Source: an uncultured Massilia sp. (GTDB taxonomy: Bacteria; Pseudomonadota; Gammaproteobacteria; Burkholderiales; Burkholderiaceae_D). Taken from it: a stretch of 64,000 nt of DNA. The position numbers and the translations under genes are program-made. The DNA lies in assembly GCF_913773735.1 (NCBI RefSeq), contig NZ_CAJYEB010000032.1:1-64000 (forward strand), written 5' to 3'. Positions 45,401-53,599 of the stretch are shown here, one piece after another (the first letter of the stretch is position 1; each line of letters opens with the position of its first letter). The notes beneath the pieces were generated by a model. The model searched no databases. It was not told the origin of the DNA and worked only from the letters and a program-made list of their open reading frames with translations.

Positions 45401-46071
45401 AATGGATGGCGCACGAGGGCTTCGCGCTGGCCGACGACGAGGACTTCCGCGCGCGCCTGGCCCAGCGCATCGCGCGCGCCGGCTGGGGCAACCGCGAGGC
45501 GGACGCGCTGGCCTGGCTGCGCACGGTCGCGACCACGCGCCTGCCACCGCTGGGCGCCGCGCTGGCCGACCTGGCGGCGCCCGTGCCCGAGATGGAATTC
45601 TGGTTCCCCAGCCACCGCCTGCAGCCGGGCGCGCTGGACGCCCTGTGCCGGCGCCACCTGCTGGGCAGCACGCCCCGCCCGGCGCTGTCGGGGCGCGAGC
45701 TGCACGGCATGCTCAAGGGCTTCATGGACCTCGTGTTCGAGCACGAGGGACGCTACTGGGTGCTGGACTACAAGTCGAACGCGCTGGGACCGGGCGACGC
45801 CTCCTACACGCGCGCCGCGATGGCGGCGGGCATGGCGGCGCACCGCTACGACATCCAGGGCGCGCTCTACCTGCTGGCCCTGCACCGCCTGCTGCGCGCG
45901 CGCCTGGGCGCCGGCTACGACCCGGCGCGGCAGCTGGGCGGCGCCGTGTTCCTGTTCCTGCGCGGGATCGCGAATCCGGCGACGCACGGCTGCCACCTGA
46001 TCGAACCCGACCCGGCGCTGCTGGACGGACTGGACCGCCTGCTGGGCGATGGACGAGACCATGATGATTGA
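42424..46071 (+). CDS. recB: Exodeoxyribonuclease V beta subunit (RecB)
   Basis: A 1215-residue 3'-5' helicase and nuclease. Walker A is EASAGTGKTWTIAALYLRLV (from about residue 18). Motif II is LIDEFQDTSPAQYRIFD and motif III is GDPKQSIYGFRGAD; VTVHKSKGLEYPLVYLPF and LLYVALTRARHFLWLG are the later helicase motifs. The C-terminal nuclease domain has the GFMDLVFEHEGRYWVLDYKSN motif with the metal-binding Asp and the catalytic Asp-Tyr-Lys. It starts inside the recC stop (ATGA). Confidence 0.96.
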   Translation: MSQLLQPLTFPLHGSRLIEASAGTGKTWTIAALYLRLVLGHGGEDGGDGGGFARPLLPPEILVMTFTRAATRELSNRVRERLVQAARHFRGEDVDADPYLDELAAAYDGDARALAAHRLMMAAETMDEAAVFTIDAWCQRMLREHAFDSGSLFDEELVSDERTLLEDATHDYWRQHVYPLAEPELDALLACLKDVGKLCKDVRPLVARAERLGTDGEEPLGVLVARMQARRRDELARRKADWAGRIDALEQWIADQRAAAPKGFDGRKMVARTLAGWFGKLRDWVADPALETPQLTDKAWERLCRAGILEACNPGFEPAIPAEFDALKELQTLADPARPALLRHAAARIARRVAELKRRNRQFGFADMLARLKAALEGPNGEALRRRIVDQYPVALIDEFQDTSPAQYRIFDLLYRVADNDPARGLFLIGDPKQSIYGFRGADIHSYLSARRATAGRHYQLGTNFRSAARLVAAVNRMFQHAEGDGTRAGHAAGAFRFRKDGANPLPFEPVDAAGRKETLVGVDGPLQALAVNAAAIAFSSKSAYTAFFAEHCAEHIVRLLDDEHAGLRAPDGTFTRLKLADIAVLVRDRGEAAAIRRALDRRGVRSVYLSDKDSVLASPEAADVLRWLKAVASPLDGTLARAAFASATCNLPLAELVRLAGDEQAWERRVEQLKALHVAWQRQGVLAMLRRFIHELELPARLLRPDVPGGERSLTNLLHLAELLQEASRELDGEQALIRWFGEQLQDDGEDDELVLRLESDAELVKVVTVHKSKGLEYPLVYLPFAASARKATATNRSFLDYVDADGERRLDLQLDAAALAAADRERLDEEVRLLYVALTRARHFLWLGVAARAGKNGSLHESALGWLLAGGAEIAPEALGAHWEALRGDADGIEVLPLAEPDGVTVLRRAEALPQLEDAAPYAASFERNWAVGSFTSLTRHTVAAPTRAQEENLMEEAEPGTVAPARAEDAPWHRFPRGSTPGNFLHEQLEWMAHEGFALADDEDFRARLAQRIARAGWGNREADALAWLRTVATTRLPPLGAALADLAAPVPEMEFWFPSHRLQPGALDALCRRHLLGSTPRPALSGRELHGMLKGFMDLVFEHEGRYWVLDYKSNALGPGDASYTRAAMAAGMAAHRYDIQGALYLLALHRLLRARLGAGYDPARQLGGAVFLFLRGIANPATHGCHLIEPDPALLDGLDRLLGDGRDHDD

Positions 46072-48061
46072 CGAGATGACTGCCGGCGCCGCTGCCGCCG
46101 GCACGCGCGGCCCGTTCTGGGACGAGGTCGAGCGCCTGACCGAAGCGGGCGCGCTGCGCCGGCTGTCCGGCGCGTTCGCCCGCTTCGTCGCGACGCTGGG
46201 CGCGCGCGGCGGCGCGCATGACGGGACGCGCGACGGCGCGCTGTTGCTGGCCGCGCTGGCGCTGTCCGAGCTGGAAGGGCGCGGCCACAGCTGCCTGCTG
46301 CTGGCCGACCTCGCCGACGATCCGGCCGCGCTGCTGGGCTGGCCCGAGGAAGACTGGAAGGCGCTGGCGCAGGCCGCCCGGCCGCTGCCGCGCGGCGCCA
46401 GGGGCTGGAGCGCGCTGCTGGGCGGCTGCGAGCAGGTCTGGCGCACGGACGATCTCGACTACGGCCAGCCGCTGGTGCTGGACGACACCCGCCTGTACCT
46501 GCGCCGCTACTGGCGCGACGAGACCCTGGTGGCCGACTGCGTGCGCGCGCGCGCGCTGGCGCGGCGCGCGGTCGATCCGCTGCCGGTGCGCACCATGCTC
46601 GACATGCTGTTCACGTCGCCGCGCGCCGCCGACAAGGTCGACCGGCCGGACTGGCAGAAGCTGGCCTGCGCGGTCGCGCTGCGCGGGTCGATCGCCATCA
46701 TCACGGGCGGCCCGGGCACCGGCAAGACCTACACGGTGGCGCGCCTGCTGGCGCTGCTGTTCGCCACGGCGCCGGACGCCGCGCGCCAGCGCATCGCCCT
46801 GGCCGCGCCCACCGGCAAGGCGGCCGCGCGCCTGAAGCAGTCGATCGACAAGGCGCTGGGCGAACTGGCCGAGCGCGTCGGCGGCGCGCTGCCGCTGCGC
46901 GAACTGGCCGGGCGCATGGGCGCCGCGCGCACGCTGCACAGCCTGCTGGGCGCGCGCCCGGACACGCGCGCCTTCGCGCACCACCGCGGCAATCCGCTCG
47001 ACGTCGACGTGCTGATCGTCGACGAGGCGTCGATGGTGCACCTGGAAATGATGGCGGCGCTGCTGGACGCGCTGCCGCCCGAGGCGACGCTGATCCTGCT
47101 GGGCGACAAGGACCAACTGGCCTCGGTGGAGGCCGGCGCCGTGCTGGGCGACCTGTGCCACGACGCCCAGGCCGGCCGCTACGACGCCGTCACGCTCGAC
47201 TACGCGCGCGCGGCCAGCGGCGAGACCATCCCGGACGCCTATGCCGGCGCCGGCGGTCCGCTGGCCCAGCAGACCGTCATGCTGCGCCACAGCCGCCGCT
47301 TCGGCGGCCCGATCGGCCGGCTGGCGCTGGCCGTCAACGGCGGCGACGTCGAGGCGGCCGGCGCGATCCTGCGCGCGGACGCCGCGGGGGGCGACGGTCC
47401 GCTGCACTGGATCGAGCACGCCCACCAGCAGCACGTGCTGCAACTGGCCGACGACGGCTATCGTCCCTACCTGGAACTGCTGCAGGCGGGGCCGGGCGCC
47501 GACTACGAGGCCTGGGTGTGCGCGATGCTGCGCCGCTTCGAGCGCTTCCGCATCCTGTGCGCCGTGCGCGACGGCGAATGGGGTGTCGAAGGCCTGAACA
47601 CGGCGATCGAGCAGCGCCTCGGCCACGCCGGCCTGGTCAACCGCGCCGGCGACTGGTACGTCGGGCGCCCGGTGATGGTCACCCGCAACGACTACGCGAC
47701 GCGCGTGTTCAACGGCGACATCGGCCTGACGCTGCCCGATCCGGACCGTCCCGGTTCGCTGCGCGTCTGGTTCCCCGAGGGCGACGACGACGTGCGCAGC
47801 GTGCTGGCGACGCGCCTGCGCCACGTCGAGACGGCGTTCGCGATGACGGTGCACAAGTCGCAGGGCTCGGAATTCGCGCACACGGTGCTGGCGCTGCCGA
47901 AGGAGGGCGGGGCCGTGCTGGCGCGCGAACTGGTCTACACCGGCATCACGCGCGCCAGCGAACGCTTCACGCTGGCCACGCCGGCGCCGGCGGTGCTGGG
48001 CGAGGCGATCCGGCGGCGCACGCACCGGGCCAGCGGCCTGCGCGGGATGATCGAGCGCTAG
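46049..48061 (+). CDS. recD: Exodeoxyribonuclease V alpha subunit (RecD)
   Basis: A 670-residue 5'-3' superfamily 1B helicase. Walker A is ITGGPGTGKTYTVARLL (220-227 core). LIVDEASMVHLEMMAALLDAL is motif II and LGDKDQLASVEAGAVLGDL motif III. The C-terminal AMTVHKSQGSEFAHTVLALP and YTGITRASERFTL are motifs V and VI. The start at 46049 overlaps recB by 23 bp; an ATG at 46061 or 46067 is also possible. It is the last gene of the recCBD operon and converges on motA with a 7-bp gap. Confidence 0.95.
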   Translation: MDETMMIDEMTAGAAAAGTRGPFWDEVERLTEAGALRRLSGAFARFVATLGARGGAHDGTRDGALLLAALALSELEGRGHSCLLLADLADDPAALLGWPEEDWKALAQAARPLPRGARGWSALLGGCEQVWRTDDLDYGQPLVLDDTRLYLRRYWRDETLVADCVRARALARRAVDPLPVRTMLDMLFTSPRAADKVDRPDWQKLACAVALRGSIAIITGGPGTGKTYTVARLLALLFATAPDAARQRIALAAPTGKAAARLKQSIDKALGELAERVGGALPLRELAGRMGAARTLHSLLGARPDTRAFAHHRGNPLDVDVLIVDEASMVHLEMMAALLDALPPEATLILLGDKDQLASVEAGAVLGDLCHDAQAGRYDAVTLDYARAASGETIPDAYAGAGGPLAQQTVMLRHSRRFGGPIGRLALAVNGGDVEAAGAILRADAAGGDGPLHWIEHAHQQHVLQLADDGYRPYLELLQAGPGADYEAWVCAMLRRFERFRILCAVRDGEWGVEGLNTAIEQRLGHAGLVNRAGDWYVGRPVMVTRNDYATRVFNGDIGLTLPDPDRPGSLRVWFPEGDDDVRSVLATRLRHVETAFAMTVHKSQGSEFAHTVLALPKEGGAVLARELVYTGITRASERFTLATPAPAVLGEAIRRRTHRASGLRGMIER

Positions 48062-48068
48062 GCGCCTC

Positions 48069-48929
48069 CTAGCGCGACTTCAGCTGGCGCACGTGCCCCT
48101 CGAGTTCGGCGAAACTGGGACGCTCGGTGGCCGAGATCACCTTGCGGCCGAATTCCACGGCGATGGTGGGCGCATAGCCGTTCAGGCTCGCCAGCAGCGT
48201 CACCTTGATGCATTGCAGGGCCTTGGCGACTTCCTGGTGGCGGCGCTGCAGCAGGCTGGCGAGCGGCGCCACCAGGCCGTAGGACAGCAGGATCCCGAGG
48301 AAGGTGCCGACCAGCGCCGACGCGATCAGGCCGCCCAGCTCGGCCGGCGGCCGGCCGATCGACCCCATCGTGTGCACGACGCCCATCACGGCGGCGACGA
48401 TGCCGAAGGCCGGCATGCCGTCGGCCAGCTTGTTGATCGCCTGCACCGGGATGTCGGCGTCTTCCTCGTAGGTGGCGATCTCGTTGTCCATCAGGTTCTC
48501 GAGCTGGTAAGCATTCATCGTGCCGGACACGACCAGGCGCAGGTAGTCGGTGATGAAGTCGAGCAGCTGGCTGTCCATCAGCACCAGGCGGTAGCGGTTG
48601 AACAGCGCGCTTTCGTAGGGCGCGTCGATATCGTTCTCGAGCGACATCAGGCCTTCCTTGCGCACCTTGGTCAGCACGTCGAACATCAGCGCCATCAGCG
48701 TCATGTACAGCTCGCGCGTGTAGCGCGAGCCGTGGAACAGCAGCGGCAGGCTGTCCCAGGTCAGCGCGATCGCCTTGCGGTCGTTGGCGATCACGAACGC
48801 GCCCATGGCGCCGCCGAAGATCATCAAGAGTTCATAAGGCTGGAACAGGGCGGCCAGGTGGCCGTCCTGCAGGACGAAGCCGCCGAACACGGCCAGCAAG
48901 ACGATGACGAACCCCGCGAAGATCAACAT
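48069..48929 (-). CDS. motA: Flagellar motor stator protein MotA
   Basis: A 286-residue inner-membrane proton-channel subunit. Four TM segments can be placed near residues 1-20, 26-45, 165-185 and 195-217. The charged cytoplasmic loop contains the RKEGLMSLENDID segment with the Arg and Glu that face FliG. MGVVHTMGSIG and GGLIASALVGTFLGILLSYG are classic MotA signatures. The ATG at 48929 has a caggag site; a start 8 codons earlier would give MEKLAGAV and lacks one. motB normally follows motA directly but is absent here; the next gene downstream is recD on the other strand. Confidence 0.9.
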   Translation of the reverse strand: MLIFAGFVIVLLAVFGGFVLQDGHLAALFQPYELLMIFGGAMGAFVIANDRKAIALTWDSLPLLFHGSRYTRELYMTLMALMFDVLTKVRKEGLMSLENDIDAPYESALFNRYRLVLMDSQLLDFITDYLRLVVSGTMNAYQLENLMDNEIATYEEDADIPVQAINKLADGMPAFGIVAAVMGVVHTMGSIGRPPAELGGLIASALVGTFLGILLSYGLVAPLASLLQRRHQEVAKALQCIKVTLLASLNGYAPTIAVEFGRKVISATERPSFAELEGHVRQLKSR

Positions 48930-49054
48930 GACAGCTCCTGCCAACTTTTCCAAACCGCAACTCTATCATTGTTGCCGTAAGGAAAGCAAAAAGCGGTCGT
49001 CCCGGCTTCGCCGCAAGACCTTGCGTGCGCGCAGGAAATGGGGCAGTGCTGCCG

Positions 49055-49597
49055 TCAGGGTTGCGCGTGCCGCAGCTCGATGCCGGACAGCTTCCAGCGC
49101 CACAAGCCGTCGCGCCGGAAGAGGAAACCGCCGCCGTCGGGCTGGTCCGATGCCAGAACGACCTCGTTCCAGCCGCGCCAGGACATGGCATAGCGCGGGC
49201 GCGCGGGCGCGCCGGCGCTATCCGTGGCGTGCCCCTGCGTCGGCACCTCGCGCCGGGACAGGTGGATCCTGCCGCTCTCCATCATGGCGATCACCCCGAT
49301 CGGCGAGACGATGGCGTCGACCATCGGTCCCAGGAAGGCCAGCGCCATCGCCTGGCCGACGGCGGCGAAGGGATTGCCGTCGGCGCGTGGCCGGTCGCGG
49401 GCGATCGCGGCGGCGAGCTGGTCCTTCACGCTGGCGCGCAGGGCGGGGAAGTCGACGCGCCGGGACACGGCCTCGGCATCGTGGTCGGCGACGGCCGCGC
49501 GCAGCCGCTGCAGCTCCCAGTAGGGGCTGGCGACGAGGGAGGCGGCGAACAGGACGATGACGGCGGAGCCGGTGGCGAGGACGTGCGAGCGTTTCAT
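49055..49597 (-). CDS. DUF2939 family protein
   Basis: A 180-residue protein with an N-terminal TM or signal segment (about 7-25) and the DUF2939 pattern SPYWELQRLRAAVADHDAEAVSRRVDFPALRASVKDQL. The remainder is a small alpha/beta domain ending in FLFRRDGLWRWKLSGIEL. Probably anchored in the inner membrane facing the periplasm. Function unknown for the family. It lies between motA and pbpG, in the same orientation. Confidence 0.85.
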   Translation of the reverse strand: MKRSHVLATGSAVIVLFAASLVASPYWELQRLRAAVADHDAEAVSRRVDFPALRASVKDQLAAAIARDRPRADGNPFAAVGQAMALAFLGPMVDAIVSPIGVIAMMESGRIHLSRREVPTQGHATDSAGAPARPRYAMSWRGWNEVVLASDQPDGGGFLFRRDGLWRWKLSGIELRHAQP

Positions 49598-49644
49598 GGT
49601 GTCATGGATAACGGAAACAGCGCCATGATAGCCGAAGCGCCCAT

Positions 49645-49676
49645 GAAAAAAGCCGGAACGGTTGCCCGGTTCCGGC
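49645..49676 (-). terminator. Intrinsic terminator of the PBP7-type gene
   Basis: On the minus strand, GCCGGAAC pairs with GTTCCGGC (49669-49676 with 49652-49659) and a run of six T residues follows (49646-49651 read in reverse). It lies 22 bp after the stop at 49698. Confidence 0.8.
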
Positions 49677-49697
49677 CCTGGTGCCAGCGCGCGACGC

Positions 49698-50642
49698 TCA
49701 GCGATGCTTGCGGCGGTGCGTGACGGCGGCTTTCTTGACGTGCGTCGAGCGGGCCGACGCCTTGATGCGGGTGCCGCCGGCCTTGGCCTTGATGCGCGGC
49801 CCGGCCAGGCGCGCGCGCGGCGCCTTCGGGGCGGCGGCGGCCACCGGGATGGTGTCGCCCAGCACGTGGCGGCGGATGTTCAGCGCGTCCAGGATGCGCA
49901 CCGACGAGGCGCCGGCATTGAGCAGCACCATGGTCGCGTTCTTGCCGGCGGCCTTGACGCGCATGATCAGGCAGCGGCCCGCTTCCTGGGTATAGCCGGT
50001 CTTCGACAGGCCGATGTCCCAGCCCTTGGCGCCGACCAGGCGGTTGGTGTTGTGGTACTCGACCTGGCGACCCTTGATGTTGATCAGGTGGTCGGACGAA
50101 GTCGTGATGCGGGTGATTTCCGGGTAGTTCGACGCGGCGGTGGCCATCTTGACCAGGTCGGCCGCGGTCGAGCGGTTGTGCGGGCTCAGGCCGGTCGGTT
50201 CCTCGATGGCGGTCTGGTGCATGCCCAGCGCGCTGATCTTGCGCTTGACGGCGGCCTTGAACGCCTCCATGCCGCCCGGATAGGTGCGGCCCAGCGCAGC
50301 GGCGGCGCGGTTGTCCGAGGACATCAGCGCCAGCTGCAGCACGTCGCGGCGCGGGATCGAGGCGCCGACCGGCACGCGCGAGCTGCTGTGCTTGAGCGTG
50401 TCGACGTCGCTCTTGTCGATCTGGATCGGCTCGTTCATGTCCTGGTGGGCATCGAGCACGACCATGGCGGTCATCAGCTTGGTCAGCGAAGCGATCGGCA
50501 CGATATTGTCGGCGTTCTTTTCGAACAGCACTTTACCGGTATCGTCTTCCACCACCAGCACCGATTGCGAACCGAACGGAACGGCGAAGGCGGCCGCGCT
50601 CGACATCGTCATCAGCACGGCAGCAATGAATTTCTTGATCAT
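49698..50642 (-). CDS. pbpG: D-alanyl-D-alanine endopeptidase (PBP7/8 type)
   Basis: A 314-residue periplasmic serine peptidase of family S11 that cuts D-Ala-meso-DAP cross-links in peptidoglycan. A Sec signal peptide covers residues 1-20. The active-site triad motifs are SLTK (Ser52, Lys55), SDN (109-111) and KTGYT (Lys214). The last 60 residues are Lys/Arg/Ala-rich (KAPRARLAGPRIKAKAGG), which may bind cell wall or DNA and is longer than in E. coli PbpG. It has its own intrinsic terminator. Confidence 0.92.
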   Translation of the reverse strand: MIKKFIAAVLMTMSSAAAFAVPFGSQSVLVVEDDTGKVLFEKNADNIVPIASLTKLMTAMVVLDAHQDMNEPIQIDKSDVDTLKHSSSRVPVGASIPRRDVLQLALMSSDNRAAAALGRTYPGGMEAFKAAVKRKISALGMHQTAIEEPTGLSPHNRSTAADLVKMATAASNYPEITRITTSSDHLINIKGRQVEYHNTNRLVGAKGWDIGLSKTGYTQEAGRCLIMRVKAAGKNATMVLLNAGASSVRILDALNIRRHVLGDTIPVAAAAPKAPRARLAGPRIKAKAGGTRIKASARSTHVKKAAVTHRRKHR

Positions 50643-50819
50643 GGATGATTTATCTGGGTACGGTTAATGGTCGGGCGCCGGACGGCGGCGGAGCATCAAA
50701 ACGTCAAGGTGACCAATAGCGACACGCTATGTGGCAAATTTATCGATCTTTTTGCGCTTTGGATGACCTACATCAATGTCTCCCAAAGGAAATCAAGACC
50801 ACGAGCAAGATTCTACAAG

Positions 50820-50850
50820 AAAAAAAGGCCTCGCGTTGTCGCGAAGCCTT
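50820..50850 (-). terminator. Intrinsic terminator 3' of the SOS-box mini-transcript
   Basis: On the minus strand AAGGCTTCGCG and CGCGAGGCCTT pair around ACAA with one internal mismatch, followed by a run of seven T residues. It lies about 150 bp past the sbp stop and well before pbpG, so it closes a short transcript started near the LexA-type boxes, or the sbp mRNA. Confidence 0.75.
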
Positions 50851-50926
50851 ATTTAACACGGGTAATCCCCCAATACAGGAAATGGGAATCGTCAAAAAAC
50901 GACTCAGCAGCGAAACCCGTTTTCAT
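50849..50926 (-). CDS. Possible 25-residue peptide under LexA-type boxes
   Basis: An ATG frame of 25 codons starts four bases after box B and ends (TAA) inside the foot of the terminator. The peptide begins MKTGFAAESFF and ends LYWGITRVK. It is not strongly hydrophobic as a whole. An upstream 12-codon frame (50923-50961) overlaps its start as ATGA. The only Shine-Dalgarno-like sequence (AGGGA) is too close to the ATG. It may be a leader peptide or chance; a regulatory RNA is an alternative product. Confidence 0.3.
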   Translation of the reverse strand: MKTGFAAESFFDDSHFLYWGITRVK

Positions 50927-50929
50927 TCC

Positions 50930-50945
50930 CTGTATATTTGTACAG
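50930..50945. promoter_or_regulatory. LexA (SOS) box B
   Basis: CTGTATATTTGTACAG fits the gamma/betaproteobacterial LexA operator form CTGT-N8-ACAG. It lies 27 bp from box A. Confidence 0.65.
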
Positions 50946-50972
50946 CCAATTCGACAATCATGAATGCATCGG

Positions 50973-50988
50973 CTGTATTTTTATACAG
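50973..50988. promoter_or_regulatory. LexA (SOS) box A
   Basis: CTGTATTTTTATACAG fits CTGT-N8-ACAG and is a near-perfect palindrome with an AT core. Read on the minus strand it contains TATAAA, so LexA would cover a -10 region if a promoter is here. It starts 15 bp after the sbp stop. Confidence 0.7.
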
Positions 50989-51002
50989 GTAAATATATCC
51001 GT

Positions 51003-52010
51003 TTATTTTGACTGGTAAATCTTGTCAAATTCGCCGCCATCGTCGAAGTGGCGTTTCTGCGCCGCGCGCCAGCCGCCGAACACGTCGTCCACGGTGAACA
51101 GCTGGATCGGCTTGTAGTTGGCCGCAAACTGTTTCATGACCTTTTCGTTACGCACGCGCATATAGTGCTTGGCGCCGATCGCCTGGCCCGTTTCGGAATA
51201 CAGGAAGTTCAGGTAGGCGGTAGCCTGCTTGCGGGTGCCCTTGCGGTCGACGACCTTGTCGACGACGGCCACCGGCGACTCGGCCAGTACCGAGATCGAC
51301 GGGTAGACCACTTCGAAGTTGTCGCCGAACTCGGCGCGCACCAGGTTGACCTCGTTTTCGAAAGTCACCAGGGCGTCGCCGATCTGGCGCTGGGTGAAGG
51401 TGGTGGTGGCCGCGCGGCCGCCGCCGTCGAGCACCGGCACGTTCTTGAAGATGCGGCCGACCAGGTCGCGCGCCTGGGCTTCGCTGCCGCCTTTCTTGAC
51501 GACCGAGCCCCAGGCCGCCAGGTAGGTATAGCGGCCGTTGCCGGCGGTCTTCGGATTCGGGATCACCACTTTCACGCCCGGCTTGGCCAGGTCGGCCCAG
51601 TCGCGGATCTGCTTCGGGTTGCCCTTGCGGACCAGGAACACCATGGTCGAGTAATAGGGCGCGGCATTGTTCGGGAACTTCCTGGCCCAGTCCTTGGCGA
51701 CGAGGCCGCGGTCGGCCAGCATGTCGATGTCGTTGGCCTGGTTCATCGTCACGACCGCGCCTTCGAGACCGTCGGCCACGGCGCGCGCCTGCTTGCTCGA
51801 GCCGCCGTGCGACTGCTTGATGACCACGGTTTCGCCGGTGGTCTTTTTCCATTCGGCGATGAAGGCCGGATTGACGTCCTTGTACAGTTCGCGCGCGACG
51901 TCGTAGGACACGTTCAGCAGTTCGACCTCGGCGGCCTGGGCGGCCGGCAGGACGGCGCTGCCGAGGGCCAGCGCCAGCAGCAGGCGGCGCAGGGGAGAAA
52001 CGGATGCCAT
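51003..52010 (-). CDS. sbp: Periplasmic sulfate-binding protein
   Basis: A 335-residue solute-binding protein that delivers sulfate (or thiosulfate) to a CysTWA importer. A signal peptide covers about residues 1-26 (ending AQAAE). SYDVARELYKDVNPAF, KQSHGGSSKQARAVADGLEG and TMNQANDIDML are Sbp/CysP signatures, and Ser/Gly residues of SHGGSSKQ bind the anion. The start at 52010 follows aaggaagaag. The permease and ATPase genes are not adjacent, so this is an isolated binding-protein gene. Confidence 0.93.
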   Translation of the reverse strand: MASVSPLRRLLLALALGSAVLPAAQAAEVELLNVSYDVARELYKDVNPAFIAEWKKTTGETVVIKQSHGGSSKQARAVADGLEGAVVTMNQANDIDMLADRGLVAKDWARKFPNNAAPYYSTMVFLVRKGNPKQIRDWADLAKPGVKVVIPNPKTAGNGRYTYLAAWGSVVKKGGSEAQARDLVGRIFKNVPVLDGGGRAATTTFTQRQIGDALVTFENEVNLVRAEFGDNFEVVYPSISVLAESPVAVVDKVVDRKGTRKQATAYLNFLYSETGQAIGAKHYMRVRNEKVMKQFAANYKPIQLFTVDDVFGGWRAAQKRHFDDGGEFDKIYQSK

Positions 52011-52194
52011 ATTCTTCTTCCTTGTGTAAAGACTGATGGAAACGAGTTGCATGATCCGTTAAGGAATGGCAAAACAGAAGGACATTTTTATCATATGCTT
52101 AGACGCCGATCCTGATTGGGTGGCTGGACTGCAGACATGGCGGCTTTGGGTTATAGTCCGGCCTTGCCATTCACGTCGGACACACGCAAGACAC

Positions 52195-52722
52195 ATGGGT
52201 ATTGAACTTCGCCAGGCGACACCGAACGACGCATCCGCCGCGTGCACGCTGCTGCGCCGCTCGATCGAGGAAGGTTGCGAACGCGACCATGGCGGCCGTC
52301 CCGAGATCCTGCAGGCCTGGCTTGGCAACAAGACGACGCAGAACGTCGTCGCGTGGTTTTCCTCGCCCAGCAATTTCGCCGTCGTCGCCGAGGCCGGCAC
52401 GGGCGAGGGCCGCGAACTGGCCGGACTGGCGCTGCTGAACCAGGCCGGCAGGCTGGCGCTGTGCTATGTCCACCCAGCCATGCTGCGCAGCGGCGTGGGC
52501 GCCGCGCTGCTGGCAGCCGTCGAGGCCCAGGCGCGCGCGTGGAGCATCGGCAAGCTGCACATGCATGCCCCGGCGTCGGCCAGCGCTTTCTTCGAGCGCC
52601 ATGGCTACATCAATGCGGGCAAGGACAAGGCCTGCTTCGGCATGGAGTGCGATTTCCTTTGGAAGCAGCTGGACGCCTGCGCGGCGCCCGACAGCAAGCG
52701 TTTCTGCAAATGCAGCCAGTAA
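52195..52722 (+). CDS. GNAT family N-acetyltransferase
   Basis: A 175-residue protein starting MGIELRQATPNDASAACTLL. The acetyl-CoA loop is in HPAMLRSGVGAALLAAVEAQA, the R/Q-x-x-G-x-G/A variant, and the C-terminal ASAFFERHGYINAGKDKACFGMECDFLWKQL is typical. The tail has three Cys residues. The start at 52195 is fixed by the domain; an in-frame start at 52066 would add 43 unrelated residues. The substrate is unknown. Divergent from sbp. Confidence 0.88.
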   Translation: MGIELRQATPNDASAACTLLRRSIEEGCERDHGGRPEILQAWLGNKTTQNVVAWFSSPSNFAVVAEAGTGEGRELAGLALLNQAGRLALCYVHPAMLRSGVGAALLAAVEAQARAWSIGKLHMHAPASASAFFERHGYINAGKDKACFGMECDFLWKQLDACAAPDSKRFCKCSQ

Positions 52723-52840
52723 GCCAGCAAGCCGGTCGGCAACCGTGTCGAACGTCGCAGAAACATGACGTAACGCGTGCTCATCTTCTTTCTCGTTGTC
52801 GCTTGCGCTATAGTAATCGAGTTTCAACGATGAGTAAGTC

Positions 52841-53491
52841 ATGGCTTCCCGTAGAGATTTCATTTCCCGAGGCTTGCGCCTGACCGCGATGGGCCTGGTG
52901 GCCGTTCCGCTGATCGACACCAGGGCCGCCGGCGGCGTCCAGTCCACCCCCTCCAGCACCGAGCTGGAGCCTCCCCCCGACCTGTTCGACGCCCAGGTGG
53001 TCGACCTCGACTTCTGGGTCAAGCCGCGCACGCTGTCCGTGGTCCGCCCGGCCAGCGGCGAGCGCGCCAAGGTGCTGTACTGGAAGGACGGCGAGATCAT
53101 CGATTCCGCCTACCAGGAACTGTGCCACGTGCTGCGCGACGTGAACGGCAAGGCCGCGATGGCGATCGACCCCAAGCTGTTCGAGACCTTGTGGGCCGCG
53201 CAGGCCTTCGTGGCGCGCTACGGCCTCGAGCAGCCGCTCGAGATCCTGTCCGGCTACCGCACCCCGGCGTCCAACGCGCGCCTGCGCGAGCAGGGCATCC
53301 CGGCGGCGCGCCAGTCGCTGCACATGTCGGGCAAGGCGGCCGACGTGCGCATCGGCGGCCTGACCGAGGAAGTGCTGGGCGGTCTCGTGCGCAGCTTCCG
53401 CCAGGGCGGCGTCGGCTTCTACTACCGCTCCGGCCCCAAGGGCGGCTGGATCCACGCGGACACCGGGCTGAACCGGACCTGGAAAGGCTGA
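52841..53491 (+). CDS. DUF882/YcbK-like zinc peptidase, Tat-exported
   Basis: A 216-residue protein with a Tat signal (SRRDFISRG at 3-11, then hydrophobic to about 30). The M15-like metal site has His161 and Asp168 in SLHMSGKAADVR and His205 in WIHADTG. The SGYRTPASNARL segment is the family signature. By relation to peptidase M15A it probably cleaves cell-wall peptides in the periplasm. The start at 52841 directly precedes the Tat motif. Confidence 0.9.
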   Translation: MASRRDFISRGLRLTAMGLVAVPLIDTRAAGGVQSTPSSTELEPPPDLFDAQVVDLDFWVKPRTLSVVRPASGERAKVLYWKDGEIIDSAYQELCHVLRDVNGKAAMAIDPKLFETLWAAQAFVARYGLEQPLEILSGYRTPASNARLREQGIPAARQSLHMSGKAADVRIGGLTEEVLGGLVRSFRQGGVGFYYRSGPKGGWIHADTGLNRTWKG

Positions 53492-53599
53492 GCGCGCGCC
53501 GCGTCCGGCATGCCGGGCGGCTAGGCGGCGCGCACGTCGCGCCGAATTTGCTATCGTGGTCGCGCAGCTTTCCTGGACCGACAACCTTCCTAGGAGGAC

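Larger units (their letters stand above)
50643..51002. other. Intergenic region holding two LexA-type boxes, a mini-gene and a terminator
   Basis: A 360-bp AT-rich gap between two minus-strand genes. From right to left it has box A (50973-50988), box B (50930-50945), a 25-codon frame (50849-50926), a terminator (50820-50850) and then about 175 bp that must include the pbpG promoter. Confidence 0.75.

Noticed and set aside
50667..50992. Plus-strand ORFs of 87-98 codons across the SOS-box region
   Set aside because: They run antisense through the terminator and both palindromes, are basic without family features, and lack ribosome sites.
51000..51028. A TTGACA hexamer with TAAACG 17 bp later as promoter for the SOS-box transcript
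   Set aside because: The -35-like hexamer is within the sbp coding end and the -10 matches only half the consensus; the promoter is left unassigned.
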